Made by a program: the position numbers and the translations under genes. DNA of 64,000 nucleotides from Batrachochytrium dendrobatidis JAM81 (lineage: Eukaryota > Chytridiomycota > Chytridiomycetes > Rhizophydiales): assembly GCF_000203795.2 (NCBI RefSeq), contig NW_006281115.1, positions 23,632 to 87,631 on the forward strand, given 5' to 3'. The notes beneath the pieces are model-generated. The model was not told the DNA's origin. It ran no database searches and was given only the letters and a program-made list of their open reading frames with translations. Each line of letters opens with the position of its first letter. Within the stretch, counting starts at the first letter, position 1. This document shows positions 33,111 to 46,323 of the stretch, in pieces.

Positions 33111-34120
33111 TGTTCTGAATCACAGATACGATCGCAATCTAGTTCAACAACAATCATGACACATGTCAGTAATGCAACTGTTTATCACACACCAACACTG
33201 TTATTTAGTGGTCCATTTACATCAATATGGTTGCAAGTTGTCGTTATATCACGTATTCTGGGCATGGTTTTGATATTGCACATCCAGTTCCATCACATTG
33301 TTGCTGACCCATCATTGTAACGCTGTATCTACCCAACACTGTCATGTCACCATAACCATAACCACAACCAGTAAAATGACACTCGAGTTGTTTACTGTGA
33401 TCAGTATATACAACCCAGTGCAACTACACATACTGGATCCAGTTTGTTGGTTGTTCCAGTTGATCTTGATCCACTTTTGATGTTTTGTTCAAGATTGACA
33501 ATACAAATGTGTCAAGCTGAACCCAAACTACACGACTTGACTGTTCATGCCAATTGGATCGTGACTGAGCTATGCGATCATGATATGGTTCATCAAACTA
33601 AATGTTTGGATTCCAATACCGAGTATTCAACTTGGAAACCACCATTTCGATGTTGTCAAACCCGAATATGATTGTATCCATACATGTTCAAACAATCAGT
33701 CCATGTTTTTACTGTAATACACGTTGTATATATGTCCACTGCATCATCTCATCACACATCCTGTCATAATTATGATATAAACTAGCTTAAAATACACATT
33801 CATGAGTCTGTAGTCGATTATTAACAATGCAATGGTCCCAGCTGAATGATCCATATCAAACATGTATAAAAGCAATTGTTGTATACAACATACTCGGTAA
33901 ACCAGTTTATGTTGATTTTTTGTTGGTATATCATCCAAATCTATTGCATGTCATAAGCAGTTGCATTTGTTGACAAAATGGTTCAAAACAACAGCCAATG
34001 GCAATCCATTGCATTCACTGTTGTACAATGTGCACCTACAAACAATATGCAGACATCATGATTCTAAACTTTATTGTTTCAATTCTATGCAGATTGGTAG
34101 CAGTTTGATATTTAATCAAG
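32621..34120. other. Intergenic DNA
   Basis: The first 490 bases or so belong to cassette copy 4. The remainder has no supported gene. ORFs near 33,060-33,670 lack protein-like continuity. Confidence 0.4.
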
Positions 34121-34654
34121 CTATTGTTGATCATTGAATAGCAAGCTTTGAATTTTAGCCTCGACCTCGTTCATTCTTGCTTCGAGTCGATTGACTTCAC
34201 CACATACATCAATTTTTTCCGCAAGTAATTCAATGTACAAACGTTCTTCTTTTTCAGAATTTTCTTTGATACAATTGGAAGTGGCTTTTAATTGCAAATT
34301 TGTTGATGGATCTGTATGTGTGCATTTAGCTAGAGTGCGTATATATAGAAGCGTTTTTCCCTGTACGACTACGTTGCGTTTTTCGCACTCTTGTTTTAAA
34401 ATTTCGCATTCAGCAGCTTTCAAATTGTATTGTTTCAAAAGTGTATTATAGTACGAAAACAGGTTAGCGACACGAGTATCACTATGAGGTTGAAACAATA
34501 TGGCTGAGGGTGGGCCTGAGCCTGATGGTGATGATGAGCCTGATGTTGATGGTGATGGTTCGAATGTGGGAGCTGGACTTTCAGAAGTCGATACGACTAT
34601 AGCCGACGACATGGCTGCCAGCAGCGAAATTATAAAAATCACAGCTTGTTTCAT
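34121..34654 (-). CDS. Secreted coiled-coil protein, distinct family
   Basis: A 177-residue single-exon protein, start ATG at 34,654. The signal peptide is MKQAVIFIISLLAAMSSAIV. A Ser/Pro/Gly-rich spacer (about residues 22-52) is followed by a predicted coiled coil with four or five Cys (AAECEILKQECEKRN, LAKCTHTDPS, TSNCIKEN, KIDVCGEVNRLEARM). The leader differs from the other two secreted families, but the layout (signal, low-complexity spacer, Cys-bearing coiled coil) is the same. A TATA box (TATAAATA, complement of 34,743-34,750) lies about 90 bases upstream. A lineage-specific secreted protein; function unknown. Confidence 0.72.
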   Translation of the reverse strand: MKQAVIFIISLLAAMSSAIVVSTSESPAPTFEPSPSTSGSSSPSGSGPPSAILFQPHSDTRVANLFSYYNTLLKQYNLKAAECEILKQECEKRNVVVQGKTLLYIRTLAKCTHTDPSTNLQLKATSNCIKENSEKEERLYIELLAEKIDVCGEVNRLEARMNEVEAKIQSLLFNDQQ

Positions 34655-35640
34655 TGTAAACTATTCAGATGAACAATACAGACGAGCAGCAATTTATTCC
34701 GATAGTGTCGAAATACTGGATAGTTTTGGCAGTTTGTTTTGATATTTATACAACATGGATTGATTAAAGGGCCAAAACTAAAGGTTATTTTTACAGCTGT
34801 ACCCATGTAAAATACAACATTAATAAGGGAGTTCAAGCACACAACAAGCAATCAGTCCCATAGTATGACTGATGCCAGTTTCCACCAAATTTAAAGGGCA
34901 ACATTGTGTCTTTCAAAGCCCTTACAGCTAACGACATAGGGATAGTAGAGACAATAGGGACCAAGTGAGAATAAAGTCAAAAAATGCGTAATTGTCACCA
35001 TCAATGTGGATCAAGTATTTGATGTGTACATTTCATTCAACCACACAAGAGTATGTTTTTATTGATGTTTATTCAAAGTATCGGTAGATTGTTTAGTGCT
35101 GATTTGGATGACAGAATCATTTATTGTTCGTGTCTTGTGCACTGCAACCAGTTTGTTGAACTGCAATCCATCTCGATTGAATACATGACATCACTCGGCT
35201 GATCTAACGATACTGTTTGGTGATTTTGATTTTGGCATGATTTTTGGCATACCATTTGTAGAATCTGTACATTAACATAAACCAAACAGGCAGTTTACAG
35301 TTCCAAACCATAGTAACAGCAGCTTGTTTGATGCCATCAGAATGGTTTTAAACCATGATCAAAGTGGAGGTTTCTATGCAACGTTTGATTATAATACATT
35401 GTCACCAACTGCAGGGTCTGACTTTGGTGTACTATTGCACCCTAACCCTATTATTGCCAAACAGTTTTTGATTTCCACCTGAACTGGGTGACCCACTTTG
35501 CCAGGGATGAAGCCCTGAAACCCTTTACTAGCATGTTCAATTGTGCTTAGAAAAGCAGCATTTCATCGGTAAAACGTTCATTTGTTTGCAACGGCATGAG
35601 CAGAATAGATGAAGATGATGGCGAGTTAAATGAACCAAAT
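34655..35640. other. Boundary between effector-rich and conserved regions
   Basis: No supported gene. Contains the promoter of the gene at 34,654 and the 3' flank of Argonaute. Near 34,786-34,816 there is a TTTTACA...TGTAAAA type dyad also seen near 26,936 and 45,835. Confidence 0.4.
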
Positions 35641-38438
35641 CTACATGTAATACATGGTTTGTTGGATCGATTCGGCTACATTTTTAAAAGTGATGCTTTG
35701 TTCACCAGAACCTCCACTCGAGACAGATCCTGTGTCGCTAAACTCTCCTTCAATAAACATGCGAGCGTAATAAGCAGCAATATGGGCACGGTAAGCTGGT
35801 GAGACCATTGCAATAGATCGAGTTGCTCGTTCAGCCAAAAAGCACAGATTGAAGCAGAGTTGTTGCAGTTCGTCGCTGCTCATGCCATTGTCATCATAAA
35901 GCACATGATAAATGGTTGGACGAGACATTCCTTGAAGTCCAGCATGAGATTGCAAAATAAACTGAAATTCGGATGGATGGGTAATGCTGGTGGAAACAAC
36001 GGTTCCAGGAAGACAGTTTTCTGATCTATCTTTGTTTTGATCGGTAGGGAACAAGCGAATATGATGGCGTTTCTGAACCACCATAAAGGTAAGAGTACAT
36101 TTTATATTGCGTTTGGTCAATGCAGCCTGGAGTGCTCGCACCTCCACATTGCGTACTTCGGAAAACTGGCCACTGGAAACACCGTCACGGAAAAAGAAGA
36201 TGCGACTGGGATACGTCTTGGTAGTTTTTTTGTACGACTCGAGTGCTTCACCAGCAATGTTCTCCATATCTTGAATGACCTCTGTACGAACACCCTGAGC
36301 CCGAATAAAGGAATGATATATTGTAGCCTGTCTATCTACTGTCGAAACTACCGCTGCAATAGAGGGAGCTTGAGATCCAGGTGCAGCATGAGTAACATCA
36401 GCACCAAATAGCATTGTAGGTCGATCAAATTTGGGAAGTCGATCAACATAGTTGGTAGCACCACCAATTTTAATATTGGCCTTGAGGCACAAATTGCATG
36501 CATACTGATCCTTGATTTCCTGGGCACTGCGCACATTTTTAAACAGCATGCATTGAGTAATCACCGCGGCTTCAGTTAGCGATATGCGCTTGATGGTTTC
36601 ATAAAGACTCTTGGGCTCCTTGTCCAAAACACAGAAAATGAGTTGACAGCGCTTGCCAAACTGGACAGCAGCTTCTTTGAATGCAGACTGGAGAGATCCA
36701 CGAATGTTGCTAAACACATTTGGGTTTGTGACAATAACAGGAGGATTGCGCACTTTGATGTTCATACCTGTATCGGCAAACTTGGACAACAAAGTAGTAG
36801 CAATCGCTTTGGCATCCCCGTCAGAAATACGCACATAAAAAATAAATGCTGCACTTTCAAGCACTGGGGCAGAAACAAGCTAATCAATCAATAATGAGTT
36901 ACGTGCTGAATAAAGCAAGACATGAGAGCAATTAGAAACCCTATAAAAGCCAACCTGAGTACCACGCAGATTCCATGAGCCATCAGTTCCATTCAATGAT
37001 TTGTTATTCTTGAAAATAACTTTTGGAGCGGGTAGAATTCGAGCAGGGATATTCATCATCTCAGAGCCCACAACCATGCCAAACGATTTGATATGATCGT
37101 TGTTGCTGTATCTCAGCTTACTATTTGCGCCATCCATAATTTCCTTTTGTCGCTCATTGGGTCGTTGAACAGTAGCACGGATCATGTCTGAAGTCTGATC
37201 ACCAGACAAACGCTTCATGAATCGCTGTGCTGGTGCAATTTTGAGAACTTCAAGTGGGAATGCAGTTTTTCCATTGGCCTGAAATAAAAAAAAAACAGTG
37301 AGTGCCATGAAAATCAACAATTCTACAAAAGATTAAAATAGCCAGTCAATACCTTGAGAGCCAGGGGAAGGGTAGGATAACGAAGATTGACATTCATGTC
37401 TTTGAAATAAGACTCGACAGACATTTGACCACCACCCTCTTTGTTGGCAAATTTAAACTCGCGAGCAGATTCTCTCGAGATACGGCCAATCTTAAAGCGT
37501 TGCCTTTGATCACCACGATGAATGGTAACAACACTCACTCCCTTGAGAACACCATTGATTCGCTCAGAAAGACGAGGCAAACGACTCAGTTGATCCATAT
37601 CACGAAGACCAAGCGTTTCAAGACAGTAGTCAATGGCAGAGATTTCACCTTTTCGGAATACAGTCGATGCAACATCAATATTGATACCGAGATGTCCAGC
37701 CATCATAGAACGGATTGACTGATGAAATCCACGCCAGCACTCCAAACCACCGCTAATAGGCTTACGTCCTTCAGGGGTAAAGAAATTGGCACCAACAGGA
37801 GTAAACAGCATAGAAGGTACATGACGGATCAAAATAGAGAGTGCGGATGTAGCATGCATGACCTCTTCAGTTTCTGGTCCCTTTCCTGTAGTGAAAAGCA
37901 GCAGCTCATGAAAACTAATACGAACGGATTTTCGCACAGTGATTTTGAGAGGTTCTGTTTGAATGACCGGATTGAAAGAAGGAGGGGGAAGCTGAATGAC
38001 AGTTCGAGGCGGTTGACTGCTAAACCCTCCACGACCACCACCACGACCACCTCGACCACCACCTCGACCACCACGACCACCATCAAACGTATCCCGACCA
38101 CCACCATAATCAAGTGGAGGAATTACAAGAACATCCTCTTTAGGAACATCAATAGTGAGTGTCTGATCAGGCATATCAAATGCCGAATATGCAATCTTGC
38201 GACCATCATAAACCATAAAGCACTTTGAACTGACAGCTTTCATAATATGACTTTCAAACACCTTCCAAGCTCGACGAGCCTTTGACGGTGGAATGTCATC
38301 TGGACTGAATGCTACATCATACTGATATACAAATATATCAGGAAGCTTGGTAATAGGAAAAATGTTGACTCTGACCGATACTTTGCGGCCAGAGACTCCA
38401 CCATTGTCTGGACATTTAGGAAAAGTTGTCAAGGACAT
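35641..38438 (-). CDS. Argonaute protein
   Basis: Small-RNA-guided silencing protein. Three exons: 38,438-37,353, 37,278-36,955 and 36,879-35,641, all introns phase 0, giving 882 residues. The start is the first ATG in the conserved N-terminus (MSLTTFPKCPDNGG, then VRVNIFPI); a further upstream exon is possible. Layout: N domain with a Gly/Arg-rich insertion near residues 133-153 (repeats of GGRGG), PAZ across exon 2 (EVLKIAPAQRFMKRL), MID (QLIFCVLDKEP, AAVITQC) and PIWI. The slicer tetrad appears complete: Asp631 (FGADVTHA), Glu670 (VRTEVIQDM), Asp702 (FFRDGVSSGQF) and His836 (PAYRAHIAAYYAR). KRHHIRLFP is also typical. It is therefore probably catalytically active. It lies 290 bases downstream of a velvet gene on the same strand. 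Confidence 0.92.
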
Positions 38439-38728
38439 TGGTTTAAAGGTATCGCAGACTGAAAAGTAAACTTGTAATTTACTACTGAACAAATACCAAT
38501 GCAGTAAACCAGGACAAGTGTGAATTCACACTCGACTAAAATATCCAAAACTTGACCCTTATTTTGACAGCTTTTCTCATGGCTCAACTGTTGGCATTTC
38601 AAGACAATTTGGGTCGTTCGAATATGCATGACCTGTCAAATGAATCATTCAAGTAATTCACTCAGCCTACAGCCATACCAACAAGTCTAGTTACTAAAAA
38701 TATAAGTAGATCATTTATTTAGGAGTGA

Positions 38729-40288
38729 TCAATTTCTTCTAGTCTTGAACAAGGGGATTCTCACCCCTTGTCGAGAGAAATGTTTAGATAGCTGTGTCGG
38801 CGCTAAAACAATTCAAAGTGAAATCAGCAAAAGTAATGGTAAACAAGACAGTGGGATGAACTTACCATGATGACCAGCCCATGAGTTTGGAGAATGACTA
38901 ATAAATGCGTTGGTTACTACTTCAGTCAGAATAGTATTCTTTGGAGATATTAGCTCATCACGTTGGCTCTCACTAGACATGTAGACCAAACAAGCTATTA
39001 GATGAAAATAAGCAACCATGTGAAACTCGAAAAGCAACCCCAACTCACTCGAGTTGTATTCTCGAAATAATAATACGAATCTTGAATTTGCCAGGAATAC
39101 GTATTCCCAAATCTGGAAAAAAGAAAAACACTCCTCGATTGTTGTTTAGGTCTGTAGCAATGTCAGCAGCTGCTGTTTGATTTCCACATAGAGTGGACAT
39201 TTGTGTCTGAATTGGCCGATTCATCAAAACACGGCTGGTAATGTCTTTCCATTCCAAATTATTCTTGGCCGTCTTCGAGTCGGAAACGGCTGTTTGGGGT
39301 GTCGGTGGTATGAATTGTGAGGTAGCATCCAACTTTGATTCAAAGTTTACTTGATCAACGTTGTAGTGTGTAGAAGACATGGGAGAGCTAAAAAGACTTG
39401 GCCGCGGTAATTTATCGGCTATTGAGCGGTAAGCACGTTGAGTTATAAATATGTACATCAGGATTGCAAACGAGCGATACTCTGTCTAATAGCAATATTA
39501 CAAGCAGTCAATTACTAACCGATATGGTTGAAGCTTGGAAATTCTTGAGTATAATTTTTGCCTGATCTGACCTTTGGATGCTTTGAAGATGGGTCACCAA
39601 AGCCTGCATCGATTGAAGTCGAGTTTACCTGCCGATTGGAATACTCTGACGAATTAGAGGGTAACGACTGTCGCTTTAGCCTGTTCACAATAATCTTTTT
39701 GGGCTCTTCGTCCTTGGACTGCTCATGCTCGTTCTTCAACTGCTCGTCCTTTGGCTGTTGCTCCTGCGCAGTCGTAGACAACCCTGGGTCCATTTTCAAA
39801 TATTCTGTGCTCGGAAATGTAACGGGATGTGCGTAATAACTCATATATGTCGTTTCATCTACCGACACTAAATAGGCCTGTGCTACTAGTGTTTCAGGGT
39901 TAAGAATACTAAAGCAATTCAAACATGTGGTGTTAAAAGCATCAAACTTGAATAGCAATTAATGAGTAATGCAAGTCTTGGCAAGTGCCGAAAGGCAAAG
40001 CGTAATATCCATAGAAATCAGACCAATGTAGGATGCTTGACCAAAGACATCATAGTATATCTCTTACCGAGGGTTTCTTTTGTTGGAGTCAGATATTTTG
40101 ACCAACTGAACAGCAATGCAGGGTTCAATAGGATATGTTATCGAACCATTGTTGGACACTCCACTGCACCTCGTAAATACGGGCTGCTGAACAATGTGAG
40201 CATGATATTCATCCAAAAGATCAGCGTGTTGACCTGGATACTTGGAGTGGTTTTTGAGTTGCTTTGAGTTGTGCGAATACGTTTCCAT
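38729..40288 (-). CDS. Velvet-domain transcription regulator
   Basis: Fungal velvet factor, a nuclear regulator linking development and secondary metabolism through a DNA-binding fold. Five exons by phase: 40,288-40,068, 39,908-39,520, 39,481-39,049, 38,972-38,866 and 38,802-38,729, giving 407 residues. The velvet domain is split across exons: QQPVFTRCSGVSNNG and EPCIAVQLVKI near the N-terminus, then LCGNQTAAADI with GVFFFFPDLGIRIPGKFKI, then TEVVTNAFISHSP, and the C-terminal APTQLSKHFSRQGVRIPL. A long, Glu/Lys-rich insertion (residues 95-215) separates the first strand from the core. Intron 2 as modelled is only 38 bases, so this junction is the least certain. Which velvet subfamily (VosA, VelB, VeA) is not clear. 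Confidence 0.85.
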
Positions 40289-42380
40289 TTGTGATGTTAC
40301 CTATTCTGGGAAATTGCCATGAATAGTGATTACAGGCAAACTTGAAAACTCAACTTATAGATGTATAGCGGATTAGGTATTTAAATTTGTTCTATTTAAA
40401 AAGAATATCTGTTGTAGAAAAAGCTCTGGTTGGGCCGTTTTTAAGGTATCAATGTACGAAACAGCTTGTTGGTGATCCGGTGGGTTGGATTTCAAGCACG
40501 TCTTAATCGGTTCTATCGCCACTTCGGGGATTTGTGTTTGTCATACTAGAGCTATATTCAGTGTGCCACGATACAAAGCATTATTATTTCGCAAGTACAA
40601 CCCAAATGTTTACCCTTGAGCATGGAACATTGCTATGGATAAGCTATTGTTGAAATGCCAGGCTTCCTGTTGCGATTTAGCATTGCCACCATATAATTTG
40701 GGATACTCTTGAAAACGTTCTGTTTCAACAGCATTTACATACCGCCGCGCTGACTGGCCAAACAAACGCAAAACATCCAAATATGTATTTGGGCAATGCC
40801 ATGGTATGTTTTTAATAGTTTTCGCTCTTGTTCGATTTAGTTTTTTCTCTCCGCTACTAGTGATCTCGAGTACAAGCTTTATTCACCTACTATTGGCTCA
40901 TTGAAAAAGTGCCAATGACGCATTTTGCCACCTGTGTGCTATCAAAAAGTACCATTCTTCAAGTCAGCTATAATCGACGATACTTATTTCAAAGGGCTGT
41001 AACGGGTTTGGACTTGTTATTTGCATAAAATAAAATGTGTAGTGGTTTTATTCACACCATCAACCCAGTCCAAACGCAATCAGCAACACTCATTTCAGAC
41101 GATTCGATCCTCTAGAATATACAGCGCACCCATTACTCAAAACAAACCATGTGTTAAATGAATTGGCATTAACCACTATCGTGGAATAATTTTGGCGCAA
41201 ATTAAACCTATGGCCAAGTGTTTCAGATACTCCAAAAAATATTAGGGTCGAGTTTTGACCAAGCTATACCTGTCTTGAGCATTGACCACACTTGGTAATT
41301 GGCCCTGCCACAAGCGCGATATGACTAGCAAGTATTATCCAGTCACACAACAATGCTAATGGTAGCCGGTCTGTAAATAATATCGGATGATGTCACGAGT
41401 ATCAAGTGCATGGGCACCATGTGAAACTGCTCATCCTCAATATACCAAAATATCATATGCAGACTGGGCTGTGAAAAATCAATTTTTAGATTGGTCTCCA
41501 GACTGTTTAGCAAAAAATTATAGTGGTGGCTTGGAGCGAGAAAACTAATTCAATACAGCTTTGCAATCGATGATGATTTATTACACAGGTTGATATATTT
41601 GGACTCATAAGTTACATAGCAATGAAAAAACAAACAATGCCAGTTTGATTATGGTATGTACATAAAATTCATTTGAAAAAAGTGTAGCTTAGTAATCTAG
41701 TCAAAATAAACTGGCCATTTGAGCTGGTAATATACTACCAACCAGTAAACCTAAATCCCAATACGTGGTAGATGGAAAACCTCGATTGCACTCATATTTA
41801 GCCTGCACATTTCATCCATAAACCTCTCAATCTAGCATATACTATTCTTCCTTGGCTAAACTATTCATCCCTGGTATGTAGTGCTTTTCACAGCCCTACT
41901 TTACTTTTAAATGGTATGTTCCTGTTTCCAATTGGGTCACCTTTGTTTACTATTGTGTTCCCATTCAACTCTTCTCCAGTACACTACATGCTCAATAATA
42001 CCATCAATCGCGAATAACCTAGTCTACTTGACTAGCATCCATTTAAAATCACTCACTTGGACTGAATGATTTGGATCAATCTTACCCGAAAACTTTCTTG
42101 AGCCCTGGTATCGCTATACTAATCACTACGGTGGTCAATACCTTAAACATTGACCGCACAGGTATAACTGTTTCATCGAATCAGTCTACCTAGCTGGCCA
42201 TGAACCCAATTGAACAATACTGCTTTACAAGTTTAATATCATCTTTTGGTAACTCGTAATTATTTTAAAATAGCCAATGTTACATTATCCATTCAAACCA
42301 GTTTAATCGTGAGCAAGTTTTATATCAACATGGATATTCAAAGTTTATAATTCAAAATAAATGCAACATGGAGTTGTGAT
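40289..42380. other. Long intergenic region
   Basis: About 2.1 kb between the velvet start and the chitin synthase stop. No protein-coding frame, tRNA or repeat could be supported. It is unusually long for the right half of the window, so it may hold regulatory DNA for the velvet gene or a non-coding transcript. Confidence 0.45.
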
Positions 42381-45300
42381 TCACGATTGGGTTTGAGTTG
42401 GTTGAGAATGTGGTTCAGTCATGCTGAGTATATGTTTTCTTTGTTCGAACCTGGCTTCACGTTCATATTCATCCCATCGACGGAACGGAATACGGGATCC
42501 ATCAAACAGTCCGTGTAATTGCTCATCATCATGTTGAGCACCAGCATTTGATACCTCATGTCCATCACCAGTCACTTTTCTAGTCTCGCCCCAACTAAAA
42601 TCATCAAAATACCAAAACGAGTATAGAGGAAATACAATCTGCCATATGGGAAGAGTAAACAGATATACAAACATCCAAAGCACATAGTGAACTCGACGAC
42701 CTGACAACAATACAAGAAGCATGGGCAAAAATATTGTGATGATCATGACAAAAAGGTTGAGAAACGACGTGATGTTGTATGGCATAGGATATACGATGGC
42801 ATAGATGATCAAGTAATACGTGCAGACTAAACTAGCTGGAAGAACTGCAGTGCCAAGAAGGTCCATAAACACAACAAACTACAATTACAACAACACCAAA
42901 ATGAGTCAAAAAGTTTGAAACATTGCTAAAATGAGTCAGAGTTTGAAACCATCACCAAATCAAATATAATGACTCACCTGCATCGAAAAACAAAATGTGC
43001 CACATAGATTATTGACAAATACCAACTCCATCAAATTATGGACAGTCGAATTGATCCATCTACGTCGTTGCGAAAGCAGCACAGAAAACTTGTCAGGCAC
43101 AGTTGTTTTGCAATATGCCGCTGGAACAAACATCATCAGCCGCTTGGGAAACGTTCTCAGCATCAACGTACTCAAAAACCGATCCTCGCCCAACAGCAAT
43201 AGATTTTTTTGATGGAGAGTAAATGCTTCGTTCGTGGCGTATTGTTCAATGATATCAGGATTGACAAGAACAGGCAAAACTGAACCGTCCTTGACTGTTT
43301 TGAGACGGTACATGCAGAAACAGCCAGGTAAACACGTCACACCACCAAACACAGACTCGAACGCTTTTCCAAGATGATGCGAAATAAAATACTCGAAAAC
43401 TTGAATCATGGTTACCCACGAGTCTTTTTTGTTGGCAATGCGTGTTTCCCCGCACAAACCCATTATACGAGGTTCGTTATGCATTGCATTCACCATAAAT
43501 CTAAGCGAGTCGGGTGCAACACGAGTGTCGGCATCCACCATAAGAACAAGCTCATAGACATCTGGAGTAACACCCGTCAAGTAATGGATCTTGCGGAAGA
43601 TATCGTAGTCGAGTGGAGTCATGCGATCGTAAAGAACAATCCGGGAAAAAAAGTTCATCAAAATCATCTGAGAATCCCGCTTTCCACGGTTTCCTGGTTT
43701 GGACTGTCCAGCTTCATATTCTGTACCACATTTGATGATCAGCACCATTGGAATGTGACGACCATGAACGCTATAGGATCCACAATACACTCGAGCCATA
43801 TTATGTTGTTTGGTTCCGGTAGCAATCGAAACATAAGAAAACGCTTCAGGAGAATTCCCAAATGCTTCATCGTGATGCATCATGCTAATCAGAATATCAG
43901 GCGTAGATATTTGATTATCAGAACCCTTGACAATCCCATCAGCAACAACAAACAAAATCTTTTTGCAGTCATCATAATCAGTTAGGGCAAGCGAATCGAG
44001 TGTTGTACGAAGTGCAGATTCACCTTCCGAGTAGCATGTCACAAACATAACAGTGTAAAGATCGCTTGGATTCGGTGCTGGTCGATGGATTGTTGGGTCT
44101 TGTCGACGCATAATTGTACCTATTTGAGGTTGTGGAGACAGCATTTCCCGCTGATCTGTAGATGAATTGAGACTTAGATGTATAGAACTATGCAACTTGG
44201 CTCCACGACTGTTTTCCGACTTTTTAGCCACAACAGGATCGTATGGATTTTCGGGTGCATTTTTACAGGTTCTAATCAGACGCGAGGCCAAAACTCGGTC
44301 AAAAAAGACTGCCATGGCAAACCGAGTCAATAAGATACTAGAAACAGTGATAGAAACAACAATGGTAACGAGTCGAGATAGAATACACGTCATGGGCAGT
44401 TGGGAGAGAACACCAGCATAATATTTTTGAACTAGGCAGTTGGCCATGTCTGGTGTGATATCTGCATTCTTCCACAAAATACGTGTGGCATCATTGGTAA
44501 GTTGAGCTTTTCGCAGTAAAGCGTCCATGACATCACCAGAAATTGGCTCAGGGTGAGCATCAAAATAAGGAGCCAAGTTTAAAACTACTTGACGAAACAC
44601 AACCAAATTTCTTCTTTTGACTTCAGACCATGGATAAGCAGGATCAGGAAGAACCGTAACGTTTTGGCCAAAAAAATTGGTAACTGTAGAGTAGGGTAGA
44701 AAATTGTGCTGTGATGTCAAGACATTCAAGTCAATACAATCAGGTCGACATGTTGATTGGACACTGGCAAATTTGTGTTCTGCCACGTTGAGTAACTGGC
44801 AAGCAGAGATTTGGGGTTGCTCAAATGAACCCGACACATCAATTCCACCAAACGCATCAGTCTGATCAAAAAGAGTGTTGTATGGAGGAGTGGTATAGTA
44901 CGAGTTGTACATTCTGCCAAAAACAACAACTCCACCTAAAGCACAAGATTGGATGGATTAGCAAAATTTAAAACCAGATACAACCCGAGTAACACGACTT
45001 ACCAAAAGCATTAATGTCGACTGTATTATCCAAGATGTTATCTGGACAAAAGAGACGATTAAAAAATATCAGAAAAATGACAACAAGCGTTGATAGTATT
45101 ACAGAGATCCAGCACAATGCGACTTTTTCTCTCCATGCTTGCTGCTGATTCTTGGTGTTGACTCCCACAAAAGTCAACAACACTCGAGGGAAACAACATG
45201 TCAATGCCCATGAAAAGATAGTCCATAATGTGGGTATAGAATTATCCAGTGGTTTGGCAAGCATATTGTTATTTCTGTGATGCAGCGTATCGGTATTCAA

Positions 45301-46323
45301 GCCATGGCAAGGCTGAGAGTCGATCTGTTTCGAGTTTTTGTCATAGCTTGAAATGTCATTCGTGGATGTTTTTGAAAAGGGTGTCAAGTTGGATCGCTTT
45401 AAAAGAGCTGCTACCGCTTGTGCAGTGGACGATGTGTTGACAGATGTATTTGTACCAGTATCAACACTTGTGGAAGATTTGGAAGCCTCGGAATGATGAA
45501 TACGATGCTGTCCAAAATCGGATGAGATATTTGAAGCGGATATCGAATCTAAATTGTATATAAAATCAAAAAATATGAGTACATGAAACGAAATATCGCT
45601 AGTTTACAGCGCATTCACGTAGACTATCACACTAAACAGTCATTCACTGGTTCTTGCTTATTTTTGTATAAAAAACAGCAAATGTCAAGACTAGTTTCAG
45701 TAAATTTCATCAAAACAATCAAACCCAATCGCATGAACGCTGAGTTGACTGAATCGAGAATATCCATCAAGTCAACCTCCAATAGGAAAGCACAGCGAAT
45801 ATTTAGACATTGTCTTTTAAAACAAGTGTTGTGTTTTACATGAACACAGCTGTAAAAGTATACGTAGTGCCACCAATCTCAGTAAACCTTGCTCGACTAT
45901 CTAAATGGATTGAATTCAAGACACTTGATGGCGATTGGCATCGTGCCAACCAAAAATATTACCTCTGCGAAATAAACTTGGACGACGACTGATATTGCTT
46001 CCGTTAGAATTTGAATTGAATGAACCACTTATGATGGCAGACACTCGATCCAGTTTGTGCGGGGATGAAGAAGCAGCAAAGGGCAGTTCAGTAATAACTG
46101 GACCTTGAATAAGAGCATCTTTGTCGTTTGGAGTAGATGGAAATGGGCTGGAATCGAATCCCAAGGAACCCGTATGGAATGTACTATCAGAACTCCGACT
46201 AGGGGTATTTTTGAATGGGTCTTGATTCTTGTCGGTCAATGGATTGTTGATTGAATTCGAATCGCCGTATGCCGTGGAATCAACTTTTTGGTGCGGGTCT
46301 AGTTGGTAAGATTGTCTGCTCAT
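42381..46323 (-). CDS. Chitin synthase, division 2 type
   Basis: Polymerises N-acetylglucosamine from UDP-GlcNAc at the plasma membrane. Four exons: 46,323-45,963, 45,548-45,003, 44,935-42,978 and 42,878-42,381; phases agree and give 1,120 residues. Layout: Ser-rich cytosolic N-terminus ([13 protein letters not shown]), two membrane helices in exon 2 ([21 protein letters not shown]), a cytochrome-b5-like extracellular stretch, another helix ([20 protein letters not shown]), then the GT2 catalytic domain with [31 protein letters not shown] and the hallmark QRRRW at about 925-929, and C-terminal helices in exon 4. This arrangement fits fungal class IV/V/VII enzymes without a myosin motor. Intron 1 (414 bases) is long for this region. 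Confidence 0.92.

Noticed and set aside
1..35000. Autonomous transposon as the source of the repeats
   Set aside because: No transposase, reverse transcriptase, terminal repeats or target-site duplications could be identified at the block edges.
37722..38228. Thr-rich 168-codon ORF opposite Argonaute
   Set aside because: The poly-Thr run is the antisense of the GGRGG coding repeat; clearly a shadow.
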